A stretch of DNA of 64,000 bases. Source: Bacteroidota bacterium (lineage in GTDB: Bacteria; Bacteroidota; Bacteroidia; UKL13-3). The stretch lies in NCBI GenBank assembly GCA_013298895.1, contig JAAFJM010000010.1, positions 32,699 to 96,698 on the forward strand, in the 5' to 3' direction. This document shows, one piece after another, positions 37,421-45,475 of the stretch; position 1 is the first letter of the stretch; each line of letters starts with the position of its first letter. Under the pieces are notes generated by a model. That model saw only the letters and a program-made list of their open reading frames with translations. It was not told where the DNA came from and made no database searches. Position numbers and translations under genes: made by a program.

Positions 37421-39367
37421 TTATTTAGCAATATTTAATTTTTTGCTAGAAACAATACCATTTGCTTCAATTTGAACAATGTATAAACCATTGTTTAAAG
37501 ATGAACAATCAATAGTAGATTCAGTTGTTCTGATAACTTCTTTACCTGTTAAATCTTTAACACTGATAGATAAATTCTTCACATTAGTTGGTGTAACTAT
37601 AGTAAAATTATTAGTAGCAGGATTAGGGAAAATTTCAAAAGAAACTCCTTTTGAATTCTCTTCAACAGCTAATTTAGTATAAGAATTTACATTGATTTCA
37701 TCAATGAATAATGAATTACCATGAGTACCAGATGTTGCAGTAAGTTTAACTAAAACTTTTTTGTTTTTGTATTCACTTAAAGAAACTCTAACATATTTGT
37801 ATTCTCCACCTTTAGGATCGTAAAAGGTATTTGCAGTAGTAGGTTGACCAGTTTCAACACAATTAACAGTGTTAACTTTAGTCCAAGTTGCACCACAATC
37901 AATTGATACATATAAATCAATTGTAGGTGCAGTTCCACCCAATTCACCATCAGAATAAGCGTAATAATAAGAAACGCCAGGATCAGTGTTAGCTGAATAA
38001 TCTACTTCACCAAATATAATACTAGCTGGTTTATTTGCTGTATTCCAAGAGTTATGAAGTTTTAAAACTACTGCACTTGCTGAACCAAATTGACCATATT
38101 TTGTAGTAGAACCAGTTAAAATTTGCATATTAGGATTTTCGCTTAAATCAAAAGCCATATTAGCAGGAATACCTGATTCGAAGCCAGCCTTGAACGTTGT
38201 AAATGCAGCTTGTTTAAATCCAAATGTAGAAGTGCTAGCTAAATCATTACTATTATCTGTATCATACAAATTATTTGCATTGATATTTTTAAAGCCAGCA
38301 AAAGCTAATTTAAAAGTACCAGTATTATTTAAATTTATTGTTCCCCAATCAACTATTGTTTTTGCTCCCTTAGCAAGTGAACCAGTAAATGTTTTAGTAG
38401 TTGCAGTGCCATTTACAGTAGCAGTAACATCAAAAGAAGTAACTTCTGCATCTAAATTATTTGTAACTTCAACTTTGGGATTAATTGAGCTAAAACAATA
38501 GCCTGAAGGCATTACAGTGATATCTTTTAATGCTAAATCTGTTTTTAAAGTTGGATCAAAATCTACTTTTGCTCCTGAACCTGATAATATTTTTGAACCA
38601 CCAGCTGACTCAGTTACAAAAGCAACGACATTTAATTTGTTTAAAACTGCTTCAATATTATTATAGCTTGCAGGAATGGTAGTCGTAATTTTTTTGTACA
38701 TGTAATAGTCTTTCGTGGTGGTGTCAATTACCTCACCAAAATTTCCAGCTGTTAATAATTGACGTAAAGCGTGATTATGCTTGTATTGTCCATTAACGAA
38801 ATTTGATGGATTAGCATTGCTACCGTCTATTTGAGATCCTAATATACCATCTTGAGTTAAGGCAACAGTTAGGTAATTTTTAGGTTGTGAACTAGCGCTT
38901 GTATAATATACTTCAACTTCAGTAGTTAAAACTCTTGTTTTAAAATCAACAAACGCTTTAACATAAACATTTACTGGAGACGACTCATTTAAAATTGCTG
39001 ATGCTTGCGATGACCATAAATTTCTACCTTGTCCCCAAGGTGATGTATTTCTATTGACTGAACCACTTGGGTATCCTGTAATACCTGCTGCTGCATCAAT
39101 TGCATTACCAGCAGGTGTTCTTAAATCAAGCTGACCTGCAGAAGGCGCTGCAAATGAGCCAGAGTGAATGTTAATTAAAAAAACTTTTCCAGGATTAGAT
39201 GCTTCAATTTGATTAGCAATAACATGTCCAGCAGGACACCAAGTACAGTTAATTCCAGTAAACTCCTCTAAAACTACATTTCTTTTCTGTGGAGTTGTAG
39301 CAACCCACTGTTGTGCTGAGGCGTGAATTGCGGCAAAGCATAAACCTGCAAGTAATAATTTTTTCAT
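37421..39367 (-). CDS. Omp28-related secreted protein with type IX sorting domain
   Basis: 648 residues: signal peptide (LLLAGLCFAAIHASAQQ), then a thioredoxin-like Omp28 domain. It has the motif RNVVLEEFTGINCTWCPAGHVIANQI (Cys41-x2-Cys44). A beta-rich middle follows (FKTDLALKDITVMPSGYC...), including a lectin-like domain with SLFIDEINVNSYTKL, and finally a T9SS type A domain (FEIFPNPATNNFTIV...SLNNGLYIVQIEANGIVSSKKLNIAK). Surface-exposed or released; function not established beyond the family name. Confidence 0.87.
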   Translation of the reverse strand: MKKLLLAGLCFAAIHASAQQWVATTPQKRNVVLEEFTGINCTWCPAGHVIANQIEASNPGKVFLINIHSGSFAAPSAGQLDLRTPAGNAIDAAAGITGYPSGSVNRNTSPWGQGRNLWSSQASAILNESSPVNVYVKAFVDFKTRVLTTEVEVYYTSASSQPKNYLTVALTQDGILGSQIDGSNANPSNFVNGQYKHNHALRQLLTAGNFGEVIDTTTKDYYMYKKITTTIPASYNNIEAVLNKLNVVAFVTESAGGSKILSGSGAKVDFDPTLKTDLALKDITVMPSGYCFSSINPKVEVTNNLDAEVTSFDVTATVNGTATTKTFTGSLAKGAKTIVDWGTINLNNTGTFKLAFAGFKNINANNLYDTDNSNDLASTSTFGFKQAAFTTFKAGFESGIPANMAFDLSENPNMQILTGSTTKYGQFGSASAVVLKLHNSWNTANKPASIIFGEVDYSANTDPGVSYYYAYSDGELGGTAPTIDLYVSIDCGATWTKVNTVNCVETGQPTTANTFYDPKGGEYKYVRVSLSEYKNKKVLVKLTATSGTHGNSLFIDEINVNSYTKLAVEENSKGVSFEIFPNPATNNFTIVTPTNVKNLSISVKDLTGKEVIRTTESTIDCSSLNNGLYIVQIEANGIVSSKKLNIAK

Positions 39368-39479
39368 ATAATTAATTTGTATTTTAAAATATCAATATTA
39401 AGGTTTTTTTTAGAAATTTTACTTGCTTTTTGTCACTTTTTGGCGAAAATAAAAAATAGCAATATTTTCAATTTCAACT

Positions 39480-39487
39480 TACTTTTG
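39480..39487 (+). promoter_or_regulatory. Candidate -7 box for recF
   Basis: TACTTTTG matches TAnnTTTG only 7 bases before the recF ATG. If used, the transcript would be nearly leaderless. No matching -33 TTTG is seen. Confidence 0.35.
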
Positions 39488-39494
39488 AAGACGA

Positions 39495-40598
39495 ATGCTT
39501 TTGAACTTAAATACAATAAGACTTTACAATTTTAAAAACTACAAAACCATAAATTTTGATTTTTGTAATCAGATTAACTGTTTTACTGGATTAAATGGAA
39601 GTGGTAAAACAAATGTTTTAGATGCAATTTATTATCTGTGTTTCACAAAAAGCTATTTTCAAAACCAAGATTTTATTAACATAAATCAAGGCGAAGTAGA
39701 AATGAGTATTTCTGGTGTTTTTAATAAGAATAGCAACATAGAGAATGTTCAATTGATTATTAAAAAAGGAAGTAAAAAATTAAAATTAAATAATAACGAA
39801 TACCCAAAACTATCTGACCACATAGGGATTTATCCACTTGTTATTATCGCACCAAACGATATTTACTTAATCCATGAAGGAAGCGAAGAAAGACGTAAAT
39901 TCATCGATTCTTTTATTTCTCAATTTGATAAAGAATACTTATTTCAGTTAATACAATATAATAAAACTTTAGAGCAAAGAAATGCGCTATTAAAAAGCTT
40001 TTTCGATAACCAATATTTTAATGAAAGTTTGATTGAAACCTACAATTCAAAATTAACACTAACAGGCAGTATCATTTTTGAAAAAAGAAAATTATTTATG
40101 CTTGATTTTGAAGTTTTATTTTCAAAATATTATAACCTCATTAGTAATAAAAGCGACATAATAGCTATAAAATATGAAAGTCAATTATTCAATAATAACC
40201 TCGATACATTACTCACCAATTCAATTGCAATAGATAAGGCATCACAAAGGACCACAAAAGGCATTCATAAAGATGATATTTTATTTGAACTCAATGATCT
40301 GCCTTTAAAAAAAATGGGAAGTCAAGGTCAGCAAAAGTCGTATATCATAGCTTTAAAACTGGCTCAATATGAATACTTATTGTTAAAAACAGGCATTAAG
40401 CCAATTCTTTTACTTGATGATATTTTTGAAAAACTGGATAATAACCGATTGGCTATTATTCTCTCGATGATTGCCAACGATAATTTTGGGCAAATTTTTA
40501 TTAGCGATACCGACAAAAAAAGGCTTGAAGAAATGTTTAAAAATCTTCAAGCCAATATTAAGTATTTTGAAATTGATAAAGGAACTTTAGTGGTTTAA
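39495..40598 (+). CDS. recF: DNA replication and repair protein RecF
   Basis: RecF loads RecA at single-strand gaps together with RecO and RecR. Its ABC/SMC-type ATPase motifs are visible: Walker A GLNGSGKT (residues 32-39) followed by NVLDAIYYLCF; IAPNDIYLIHEGSEERRKFIDSFISQ; the signature GSQGQQKSYIIALKLAQY; and Walker B PILLLDDIFEKLD with the D-loop. Length 367 is normal. It is convergent with the response regulator, the two stops overlapping by 4 bases. dnaA and dnaN, its usual neighbours, are absent here. Confidence 0.95.
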   Translation: MLLNLNTIRLYNFKNYKTINFDFCNQINCFTGLNGSGKTNVLDAIYYLCFTKSYFQNQDFININQGEVEMSISGVFNKNSNIENVQLIIKKGSKKLKLNNNEYPKLSDHIGIYPLVIIAPNDIYLIHEGSEERRKFIDSFISQFDKEYLFQLIQYNKTLEQRNALLKSFFDNQYFNESLIETYNSKLTLTGSIIFEKRKLFMLDFEVLFSKYYNLISNKSDIIAIKYESQLFNNNLDTLLTNSIAIDKASQRTTKGIHKDDILFELNDLPLKKMGSQGQQKSYIIALKLAQYEYLLLKTGIKPILLLDDIFEKLDNNRLAIILSMIANDNFGQIFISDTDKKRLEEMFKNLQANIKYFEIDKGTLVV

Positions 40599-40963
40599 CT
40601 TTTGGCATTTAAAGCCAAATCAATGGCTAATTCAACCATTTGCGATGTAATTGGTTTTGATAAAAAACCATGGCTATTTGCTTCGCTAATTCTTTTAAAA
40701 GTTTCGCTTTCTTTATGACTAGATGTAAAAATAACTTTGGTCTTATCCCCTACTATTTTGGCTGTATCTACTCCATCAAGCTTGTTATTTAACTCAATAT
40801 CCATGATACAAATATCTATTGTTTCGCGCCTAATAATATCTATGGCTTCAAAACCATTTGTGCAAGAAATAATATTCTTATAATTTAAACCATTAAGTGT
40901 TTTACGTAAAACTTCTCTAGTTAACTCATCATCTTCTACTATTAAGAATGTTGTATTTTTCAT
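40595..40963 (-). CDS. Single-domain response regulator
   Basis: 122 residues, receiver domain only. The acidic pocket is Glu10/Asp11/Asp12, the phosphoacceptor Asp55 in ICIMDIEL, the Thr/Ser switch at 80-81 (VIFTSS), and Lys103 in GFLSKPIT. There is no output domain, as in CheY-like proteins. The ATG at 40963 gives the usual start KNTTFLIVEDD; a frame extension of 7 residues exists upstream. The kinase is not adjacent; the PAS-HisKA protein at 30.5-31.4 kb lacks an ATPase domain. Confidence 0.88.
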   Translation of the reverse strand: MKNTTFLIVEDDELTREVLRKTLNGLNYKNIISCTNGFEAIDIIRRETIDICIMDIELNNKLDGVDTAKIVGDKTKVIFTSSHKESETFKRISEANSHGFLSKPITSQMVELAIDLALNAKS

Positions 40964-41113
40964 GTATTTAAGTTTTTTCAACAAATGTGGTAATTATTTC
41001 AAATAAATTACCATTAAATAATTTAATTTATTAGCACATTCATGTGTTTTTAATAAACAAATAGACAAACCATGCAGCATATTTTTTAAAACTAACAAAA
41101 CAAATTTTAAAAA

Positions 41114-41144
41114 TTGACGTATAAACAATAATAACTTATAATTG
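41114..41144 (+). promoter_or_regulatory. Candidate promoter for metF
   Basis: TTG at 41114-41116 and TATAATTG at 41137-41144, 20 bases apart, approximate the TTTG-N19-21-TAnnTTTG consensus with one mismatch in the -7 box. 32 bases to the ATG. Confidence 0.35.
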
Positions 41145-41176
41145 CAAAATATTCAAACCTGGAATTAAATATACAA

Positions 41177-42130
41177 ATGAAAGTAACAGATATAATTAAA
41201 AATGCCAAAGACACCTTATTTTCTATTGAAATTTTACCCCCATTAAAAGGCAAGGATATTAAATCTGTATATAGTGGAATTGATCCTTTGATTGAATTTA
41301 AACCAGCATTTATTGATGTAACTTATCATCGTGAAGAATTTGTTTTGCGTAAACGTAATGATGGTGGTTTTGACAAAGTTTATACTCGTAAACGACCAGG
41401 CACCGTTGCCATTTGTGCAGCATTGATGAATCACTATAAAATTGATACAGTACCTCATTTAATTTGTGGCGGATTTAGTAAAGAGGAAACAGAAAATGCG
41501 CTTATTGAATTAAACTTTTTAGGTGTAGATAATGTATTGGTTTTGCGAGGTGACAATGTTAAAAACGAGTCGAATTTTATACCTGAGCCAGATGGAAACA
41601 AGGACTCTATAGAACTTCTCAAACAAGTCAAAAATATGAACAATGGCATTTATCTTGACCCAGACCTAGAAAACGCTACGCCTTCTAATTTTTGTATTTC
41701 AGTTTCAGGATATCCAGAAAAACACTATGAAGCTCCAAATATGAATAGCGATCTAAAATGGTTAAAAGCCAAAATAGATGCAGGTGCTGAATATATTGTT
41801 ACTCAAATGTTTTTTGATAATCAAAAATTTTTGAATTTTGTTAAAACTGTAAAAGATATGGGAATTGATGTGCCTATTATTCCTGGTATAAAACCAATTA
41901 CAACAAAAAAACAACTTAGCATCCTTCCTAAAATATTTCATATTGACATCCCTGTAGAGTTAACCAATGAAATTGAAAAATGTAAAGACGATAAGGCCGT
42001 AAAACAAGTTGGAATTGAGTGGGCTATACAACAATCAATTGAACTGAAGAATGCGGGCACTCCTGTACTACATTATTACACCATGGGATTGGCAGAAACA
42101 ACCAAACAAATAGCTAGTAAAGTTTTTTAA
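41177..42130 (+). CDS. metF: 5,10-methylenetetrahydrofolate reductase
   Basis: MetF reduces methylene-THF to methyl-THF for methionine synthesis, using FAD. The TIM-barrel motifs are present: FSIEILPPLKG (catalytic Glu), FIDVTYHREEF, TVAICAALMNHYKIDTVPHLICGGFSKEETENALIELNFLGVDNVLVLRGD, GAEYIVTQMFFDNQKFLNFV and VPIIPGIKPITTKKQL. Length 317 is normal. A 44-residue DUF2256 gene follows after 7 bases. Confidence 0.95.
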   Translation: MKVTDIIKNAKDTLFSIEILPPLKGKDIKSVYSGIDPLIEFKPAFIDVTYHREEFVLRKRNDGGFDKVYTRKRPGTVAICAALMNHYKIDTVPHLICGGFSKEETENALIELNFLGVDNVLVLRGDNVKNESNFIPEPDGNKDSIELLKQVKNMNNGIYLDPDLENATPSNFCISVSGYPEKHYEAPNMNSDLKWLKAKIDAGAEYIVTQMFFDNQKFLNFVKTVKDMGIDVPIIPGIKPITTKKQLSILPKIFHIDIPVELTNEIEKCKDDKAVKQVGIEWAIQQSIELKNAGTPVLHYYTMGLAETTKQIASKVF

Positions 42131-42137
42131 CTATAAT

Positions 42138-42272
42138 ATGAAAGGGGTAAAAAAAGAAAACCTACCCACCAAAATATGTTTGGTTTGTAATAAACCATTT
42201 GTTTGGCGCAAAAAATGGGAAAAAGTATGGACAGAGGTAAAATATTGTAGTAATAGGTGTAAAGGAAAATAG
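42138..42272 (+). CDS. DUF2256 zinc-ribbon protein (44 residues)
   Basis: A clear short gene encoding KICLVCNKPFVWRKKW...VWTEVKYCSNRC: Cys14, Cys17, Cys37 and Cys41 form a zinc-binding pair of CxxC/CxxxC motifs, and the WRKKW core is diagnostic of DUF2256. It follows metF by 7 bases and is probably co-transcribed. In other genomes DUF2256 genes occur with cryptochrome/photolyase and TIGR03643 genes; here those lie about 12 kb away. Function unknown. Confidence 0.85.
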   Translation: MKGVKKENLPTKICLVCNKPFVWRKKWEKVWTEVKYCSNRCKGK

Positions 42273-42282
42273 TTTACTATTA

Positions 42283-42747
42283 TTACATATAAAGTAATAC
42301 TTCTTCGTTATTTACAATTTTGATATTGTCGATCAAATTATTTTCTAATACGTTTGCCCATGTCTCAAGATATAAAGCTACGTCTTCCCTCTTGTTATTT
42401 TTTAATATGGGTGTGTTTTCAGGTAAATTAGATAAAATTAATGGATCTGAAAGATATTCTAAATGCTTTAAATCGTTGGTACTTAATCCTTTTTCTAGCA
42501 ATCCGAAAATCATTTTATCCATCTGCATACCACTTGTTGGGCAATAATCATTAACTTGTTCAGTCCAATCACCAACACCAACCATTGCATATTCATGGAT
42601 GGTTTTTTTATCAATATTCAATAAAGTTTGAGCTAAGTTTCCACAATTACAATTTCCCATGTGTCCCCATTCGTAGGGTTTGCCATTTCGCAAATTTTTA
42701 GCTGTAATTCTAAATGCTTCAATTAACAATAAATTTACCTTTGCCAT
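42283..42747 (-). CDS. Conserved hypothetical protein, 154 residues
   Basis: Not recognised. It has no signal or membrane segment. A notable GNCNCGNLAQTLL motif (Cys-x-Cys) lies near residue 34, with EWGHMGNCNCG and DYCPTSG further on, which could bind a metal. The sequence otherwise looks like a globular helical cytosolic protein. The stop is 11 bases from the convergent DUF2256 stop. The start ATG precedes AKVNLLLIEAFRITAKNL. Confidence 0.65.
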   Translation of the reverse strand: MAKVNLLLIEAFRITAKNLRNGKPYEWGHMGNCNCGNLAQTLLNIDKKTIHEYAMVGVGDWTEQVNDYCPTSGMQMDKMIFGLLEKGLSTNDLKHLEYLSDPLILSNLPENTPILKNNKREDVALYLETWANVLENNLIDNIKIVNNEEVLLYM

Positions 42748-42811
42748 AATGATTTCTATTTATAGTATATAAAAAAATAATGGGGAAATTGTTTTTTAAA
42801 ATTAATATTGT

Positions 42812-43417
42812 TTAAGGTATTTGCAAAAACTTGTGAGTTTGCAAGCTAATTTTCCATTTAGGATTTTGTTTTACATATTCAATAATTTGTGGAAGCATTT
42901 GGCTAGATTTATCCCACTCTGGTTGTAAATAAAGCTTACAATTAGGATTTACCAAAGCAGCATATTTTTCGGCCCAATCAAAGTCAGATTTATTAAAAAC
43001 CACTATTTTTAATTCGTTGGCTTTTTCAATCACTTCTAATAAAGGTTCTTTAAACTTTTTTGGCGAAAGGCAAATCCAATCCCAACTGCCACTTAACGGG
43101 CTAGAACCACTTGTTTCAATATTGGTTTCAATATGATTTGATTGTAGTAATTCAGTTAGCTCATTTAGGTTATGCAAAAGAGGCTCTCCTCCAGTTATTA
43201 CAGCCATTTCGGCTTTAGCTTCTTTTATGTACTGAAGCATAGTGTTTAATCCAACTTTTGGATGGCTATTAGAATCCCAACTTTCTTTTACATCACACCA
43301 AACACAGCCTACATCGCAACCGCCTAAACGTAAAAAGTAGGCCGCTCTTCCTGTATGAAAACCTTCACCTTGCAGTGTATAAAAATGTTCCATTAACGGA
43401 AGTGTGGTGTTGCTCAT
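42812..43417 (-). CDS. queE: 7-carboxy-7-deazaguanine synthase
   Basis: QueE is the radical SAM enzyme that makes 7-carboxy-7-deazaguanine for queuosine. It has the short-type sequence LMEHFYTLQGEGFHTGRAAYFLRLGGCDVGCVWCDVKESWD, with the 4Fe-4S cysteines C34-x3-C38-x2-C41. VITGGEPLL (SAM-binding GGE) and NIETSGSSPL follow. Length 201 fits the family. The other que genes are not in this window. Confidence 0.93.
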   Translation of the reverse strand: MSNTTLPLMEHFYTLQGEGFHTGRAAYFLRLGGCDVGCVWCDVKESWDSNSHPKVGLNTMLQYIKEAKAEMAVITGGEPLLHNLNELTELLQSNHIETNIETSGSSPLSGSWDWICLSPKKFKEPLLEVIEKANELKIVVFNKSDFDWAEKYAALVNPNCKLYLQPEWDKSSQMLPQIIEYVKQNPKWKISLQTHKFLQIP

Positions 43418-43469
43418 GATGTAATTTGTTTACTGCAAAGAAAACGGAAAGATTGGTAAAACGAAAGTA

Positions 43470-43700
43470 TTAAGCAGTTTCTATTTCCTTTGTATAAAGC
43501 ACTTTGTCGTTATGTTGGTGCAATACCACATTTTCAGGATTAATAACCACGGGTTTATCCTTTAAGAAAAATAAGATGAATAAAGATACAATAGGTAAAA
43601 ATAAACCAATAGTAAACCACAACCAAAAACTGAGTCCTTTACAAATAGCTAAATAACCCATAATAGGCGCATAAAAAACCAATAATACTAAAGCTTCCAT
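43470..43700 (-). CDS. Small membrane protein, 76 residues
   Basis: Two membrane helices (about residues 2-20 and 24-46) followed by a polar C-terminal tail (DKPVVINPENVVLHQHNDKVLYTKEIETA). No family recognised. It lies 52 bases upstream of queE on the same strand, so they could share a transcript. Confidence 0.5.
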   Translation of the reverse strand: MEALVLLVFYAPIMGYLAICKGLSFWLWFTIGLFLPIVSLFILFFLKDKPVVINPENVVLHQHNDKVLYTKEIETA

Positions 43701-43784
43701 TTTTAATTATTTTATATTACAAATGTACTTTTAAACAAAAATTTAAAAAGATGATTTTATATTGCAATACCTTTTTAATTGTAC

Positions 43785-44495
43785 ATGCTAAACAAAACTT
43801 TTAAATATCCGATTGTATTAATTTTATTGCTAAATGTAAATCAGTTATTTGCCCAAAGTAAATGGAGCCTCGGAGGGAGTGCATCTATTGATTATAGCTA
43901 TAGATTTAACGAAAAAGGAAATGAACGATTTTTTTTTTCAAGTGATAAAACCATAAACGATTTTGAAAATGGCTCAATTGGCTTTAATGGAGGGATAAAA
44001 ATTAAATTTGACGTCAATAAAGTTATTTCCTTAATTGGAGGAGTAAGTTATTTACAAAATAATTTTTACACCAGCGATATATATTTAACACCTATTGATC
44101 CTAATGACGCTCTGATACCTAATTATTTCACTTTAAGCTACAGAAAAGATTACGTTCAATTGCCTTTGTTGGCATCTTTTTATTGGGGAAATAAATGGAA
44201 ATTTGGTTTAACAACAGGATTTGCTTGTAATATTTCAACAAAGCAAGAGATTACTAGTCATCTTTATTTTCTGGATAGGAGCAATTCTTCTTCTAGTTCA
44301 AATCAACTTACAAAAGCAGGAAATGATGCTGTTACTGTTTTTGGCATTTTGGGATTTGGTACCGAATACAGTTATAAAAAGTATATATATAGATTTGAGC
44401 CTACCTTCAATGGTAAAATATTTGACATTAGTCCCAAAACAGATTTATATCCATGGAATTTAGGTGCTAACATAAGTGTTTTTTTTAAGCTGTAA
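43785..44495 (+). CDS. Outer-membrane beta-barrel protein (PorT-like type)
   Basis: 236 residues: signal peptide (YPIVLILLLNVNQLFAQ), then alternating amphipathic strands (WSLGGSASIDYSYRF, GFNGGIKIKFDVNKVISLIGGVSYLQNNFYT, YVQLPLLASFYWGNKWKFGLTTGFACNIS, VFGILGFGTEYSYKKYIYRFEP) ending in LGANISVFFKL. This is a small 8-stranded barrel of the type common in Bacteroidota. The ATG at 43785 is preferred over a TTG 6 bases upstream. Confidence 0.78.
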   Translation: MLNKTFKYPIVLILLLNVNQLFAQSKWSLGGSASIDYSYRFNEKGNERFFFSSDKTINDFENGSIGFNGGIKIKFDVNKVISLIGGVSYLQNNFYTSDIYLTPIDPNDALIPNYFTLSYRKDYVQLPLLASFYWGNKWKFGLTTGFACNISTKQEITSHLYFLDRSNSSSSSNQLTKAGNDAVTVFGILGFGTEYSYKKYIYRFEPTFNGKIFDISPKTDLYPWNLGANISVFFKL

Positions 44496-44501
44496 TGCAG
44501 C

Positions 44502-44846
44502 TTACAAAAAACCCAATTGCAATTTGGCGGCTTCGCTCATTAAGTCTTGGCTCCAAGGTGGATCAAAAGTTACACGAACTTCTACTTCATTTACACCTTC
44601 AATAGTGCTTAGTTTTTCTTTTATTTCAGCAGGCATACTTTGCGCTGCAGGGCAAAATGGAGAGGTTAAACTCATTACAATTTCAATATTCAACTCGTTT
44701 GAAACATTTACTTCGTAAATTAACCCCAATTCGTAAATGTTTACAGGAATCTCAGGATCGTACACAGTTTGAATAACTTGTATAGCTTCGTTTTGTACAT
44801 CTACAAAAGTGCGAAGTGGTTTATGTTCTATGTTGGTTTCTTCCAT
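44502..44846 (-). CDS. DUF59/MIP18 family Fe-S assembly protein (SufT-like)
   Basis: 114 residues. The motif VIQTVYDPEIPVNIYELGLIYEVNV, followed by IVMSLTSPFCPAAQSMPAEI (conserved Cys) and VRVTFDPPWSQDLMSEAAKLQLG, is characteristic of SufT/PaaD-like DUF59 proteins, which help mature Fe-S proteins. It is the last gene of the suf locus, after sufE; the gap carries intergenic repeats. Confidence 0.88.
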   Translation of the reverse strand: MEETNIEHKPLRTFVDVQNEAIQVIQTVYDPEIPVNIYELGLIYEVNVSNELNIEIVMSLTSPFCPAAQSMPAEIKEKLSTIEGVNEVEVRVTFDPPWSQDLMSEAAKLQLGFL

Positions 44847-44945
44847 ATTGTTTTGCTTCTGGCCTCTGGCTGTTAGCCACTGGCGTTTTAAAACTCTTTA
44901 TTATTACTATTTATCAGCTAGAAGCTAGTGGCTAGTTGCCAGCAG
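44847..44945. repeat. Intergenic repeat of the CTGGCCTCTGGC / GCTAGAAGCTAG type
   Basis: GCTTCTGGCCTCTGGCTGTTAGCC and, in opposite sense, AGCTAGAAGCTAGTGGCTAG and TTGCCAGCAGCC lie within the sufE-DUF59 gap. The second block runs into sufE and supplies its stop codon. A relative occurs at 49545-49645. Confidence 0.6.
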
Positions 44946-45360
44946 CCTTATAAGCTAAAGCATACATTTTTATTTGTTTAATCATGTTGGTAAATCCATT
45001 GCTTCGTTGGCTTCCAATCATACGGCTCATTCCTATTTTTTCTATAAAAAACAATTCACTGTTTAATATCTCGTCAGGTGTTTGGTTGCCCCAAACTTGT
45101 ACCAATAAACTCACCAAACCTTTTGTTATTTCGGTATTGCTATCTGCTTCAAAAATTACCTTACCATCCATAAAACTTGGATAAACCCAAACTTTACTTT
45201 GACAGCCTTTTACTATAAAATCTTCTGTTTTATGAGCTTCGGGCATGGCAGGTAATTTTTTACCTAAATCCATTAAGTAAAATAATATGCTTTCCATATC
45301 GCCATCAAATAACTCAAAGTTTTCGATGATTTCGTTTTGTATGTCTGTTATGGTTTTCAT
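44932..45360 (-). CDS. sufE: SufE sulfur acceptor protein
   Basis: SufE takes persulfide sulfur from SufS and passes it to the SufBCD scaffold. 142 residues with IIENFELFDGDMESILFYLMDLGKKLPAMPEA, the acceptor Cys53 in DFIVKGCQSKVWV, GLVSLLVQVWGNQTPDEIL and IGMSRMIGSQRSNGFTNMIKQI. The last few codons and the stop fall inside an intergenic repeat. It follows sufS at a repeat-filled 87-base gap. Confidence 0.93.
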   Translation of the reverse strand: MKTITDIQNEIIENFELFDGDMESILFYLMDLGKKLPAMPEAHKTEDFIVKGCQSKVWVYPSFMDGKVIFEADSNTEITKGLVSLLVQVWGNQTPDEILNSELFFIEKIGMSRMIGSQRSNGFTNMIKQIKMYALAYKAAGN

Positions 45361-45380
45361 TTACTTTCATTTTCCTAAGT

Positions 45381-45475
45381 TAAACCGCTAAGGTCGCTAT
45401 GTTTTTTCGCAAAGTTCGCGAAGCTTTTCTTTGTGCTCTTTGCGTTTTTACTTTGTGTACTTTGCGGTTAATAAT
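45381..45475. repeat. Intergenic repeat of the AACCGCTAAGGTCGCTA / TTCGCAAAG type
   Basis: Repeated words TTTCGCAAAGTTCGCG, CTTTGTGCTCTTTGCG and CTTTGTGTACTTTGCGGTTA fill the sufS-sufE gap and extend into the 3' end of sufS. The same family occurs at 46736-46905 and 48641-48732. Confidence 0.65.
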
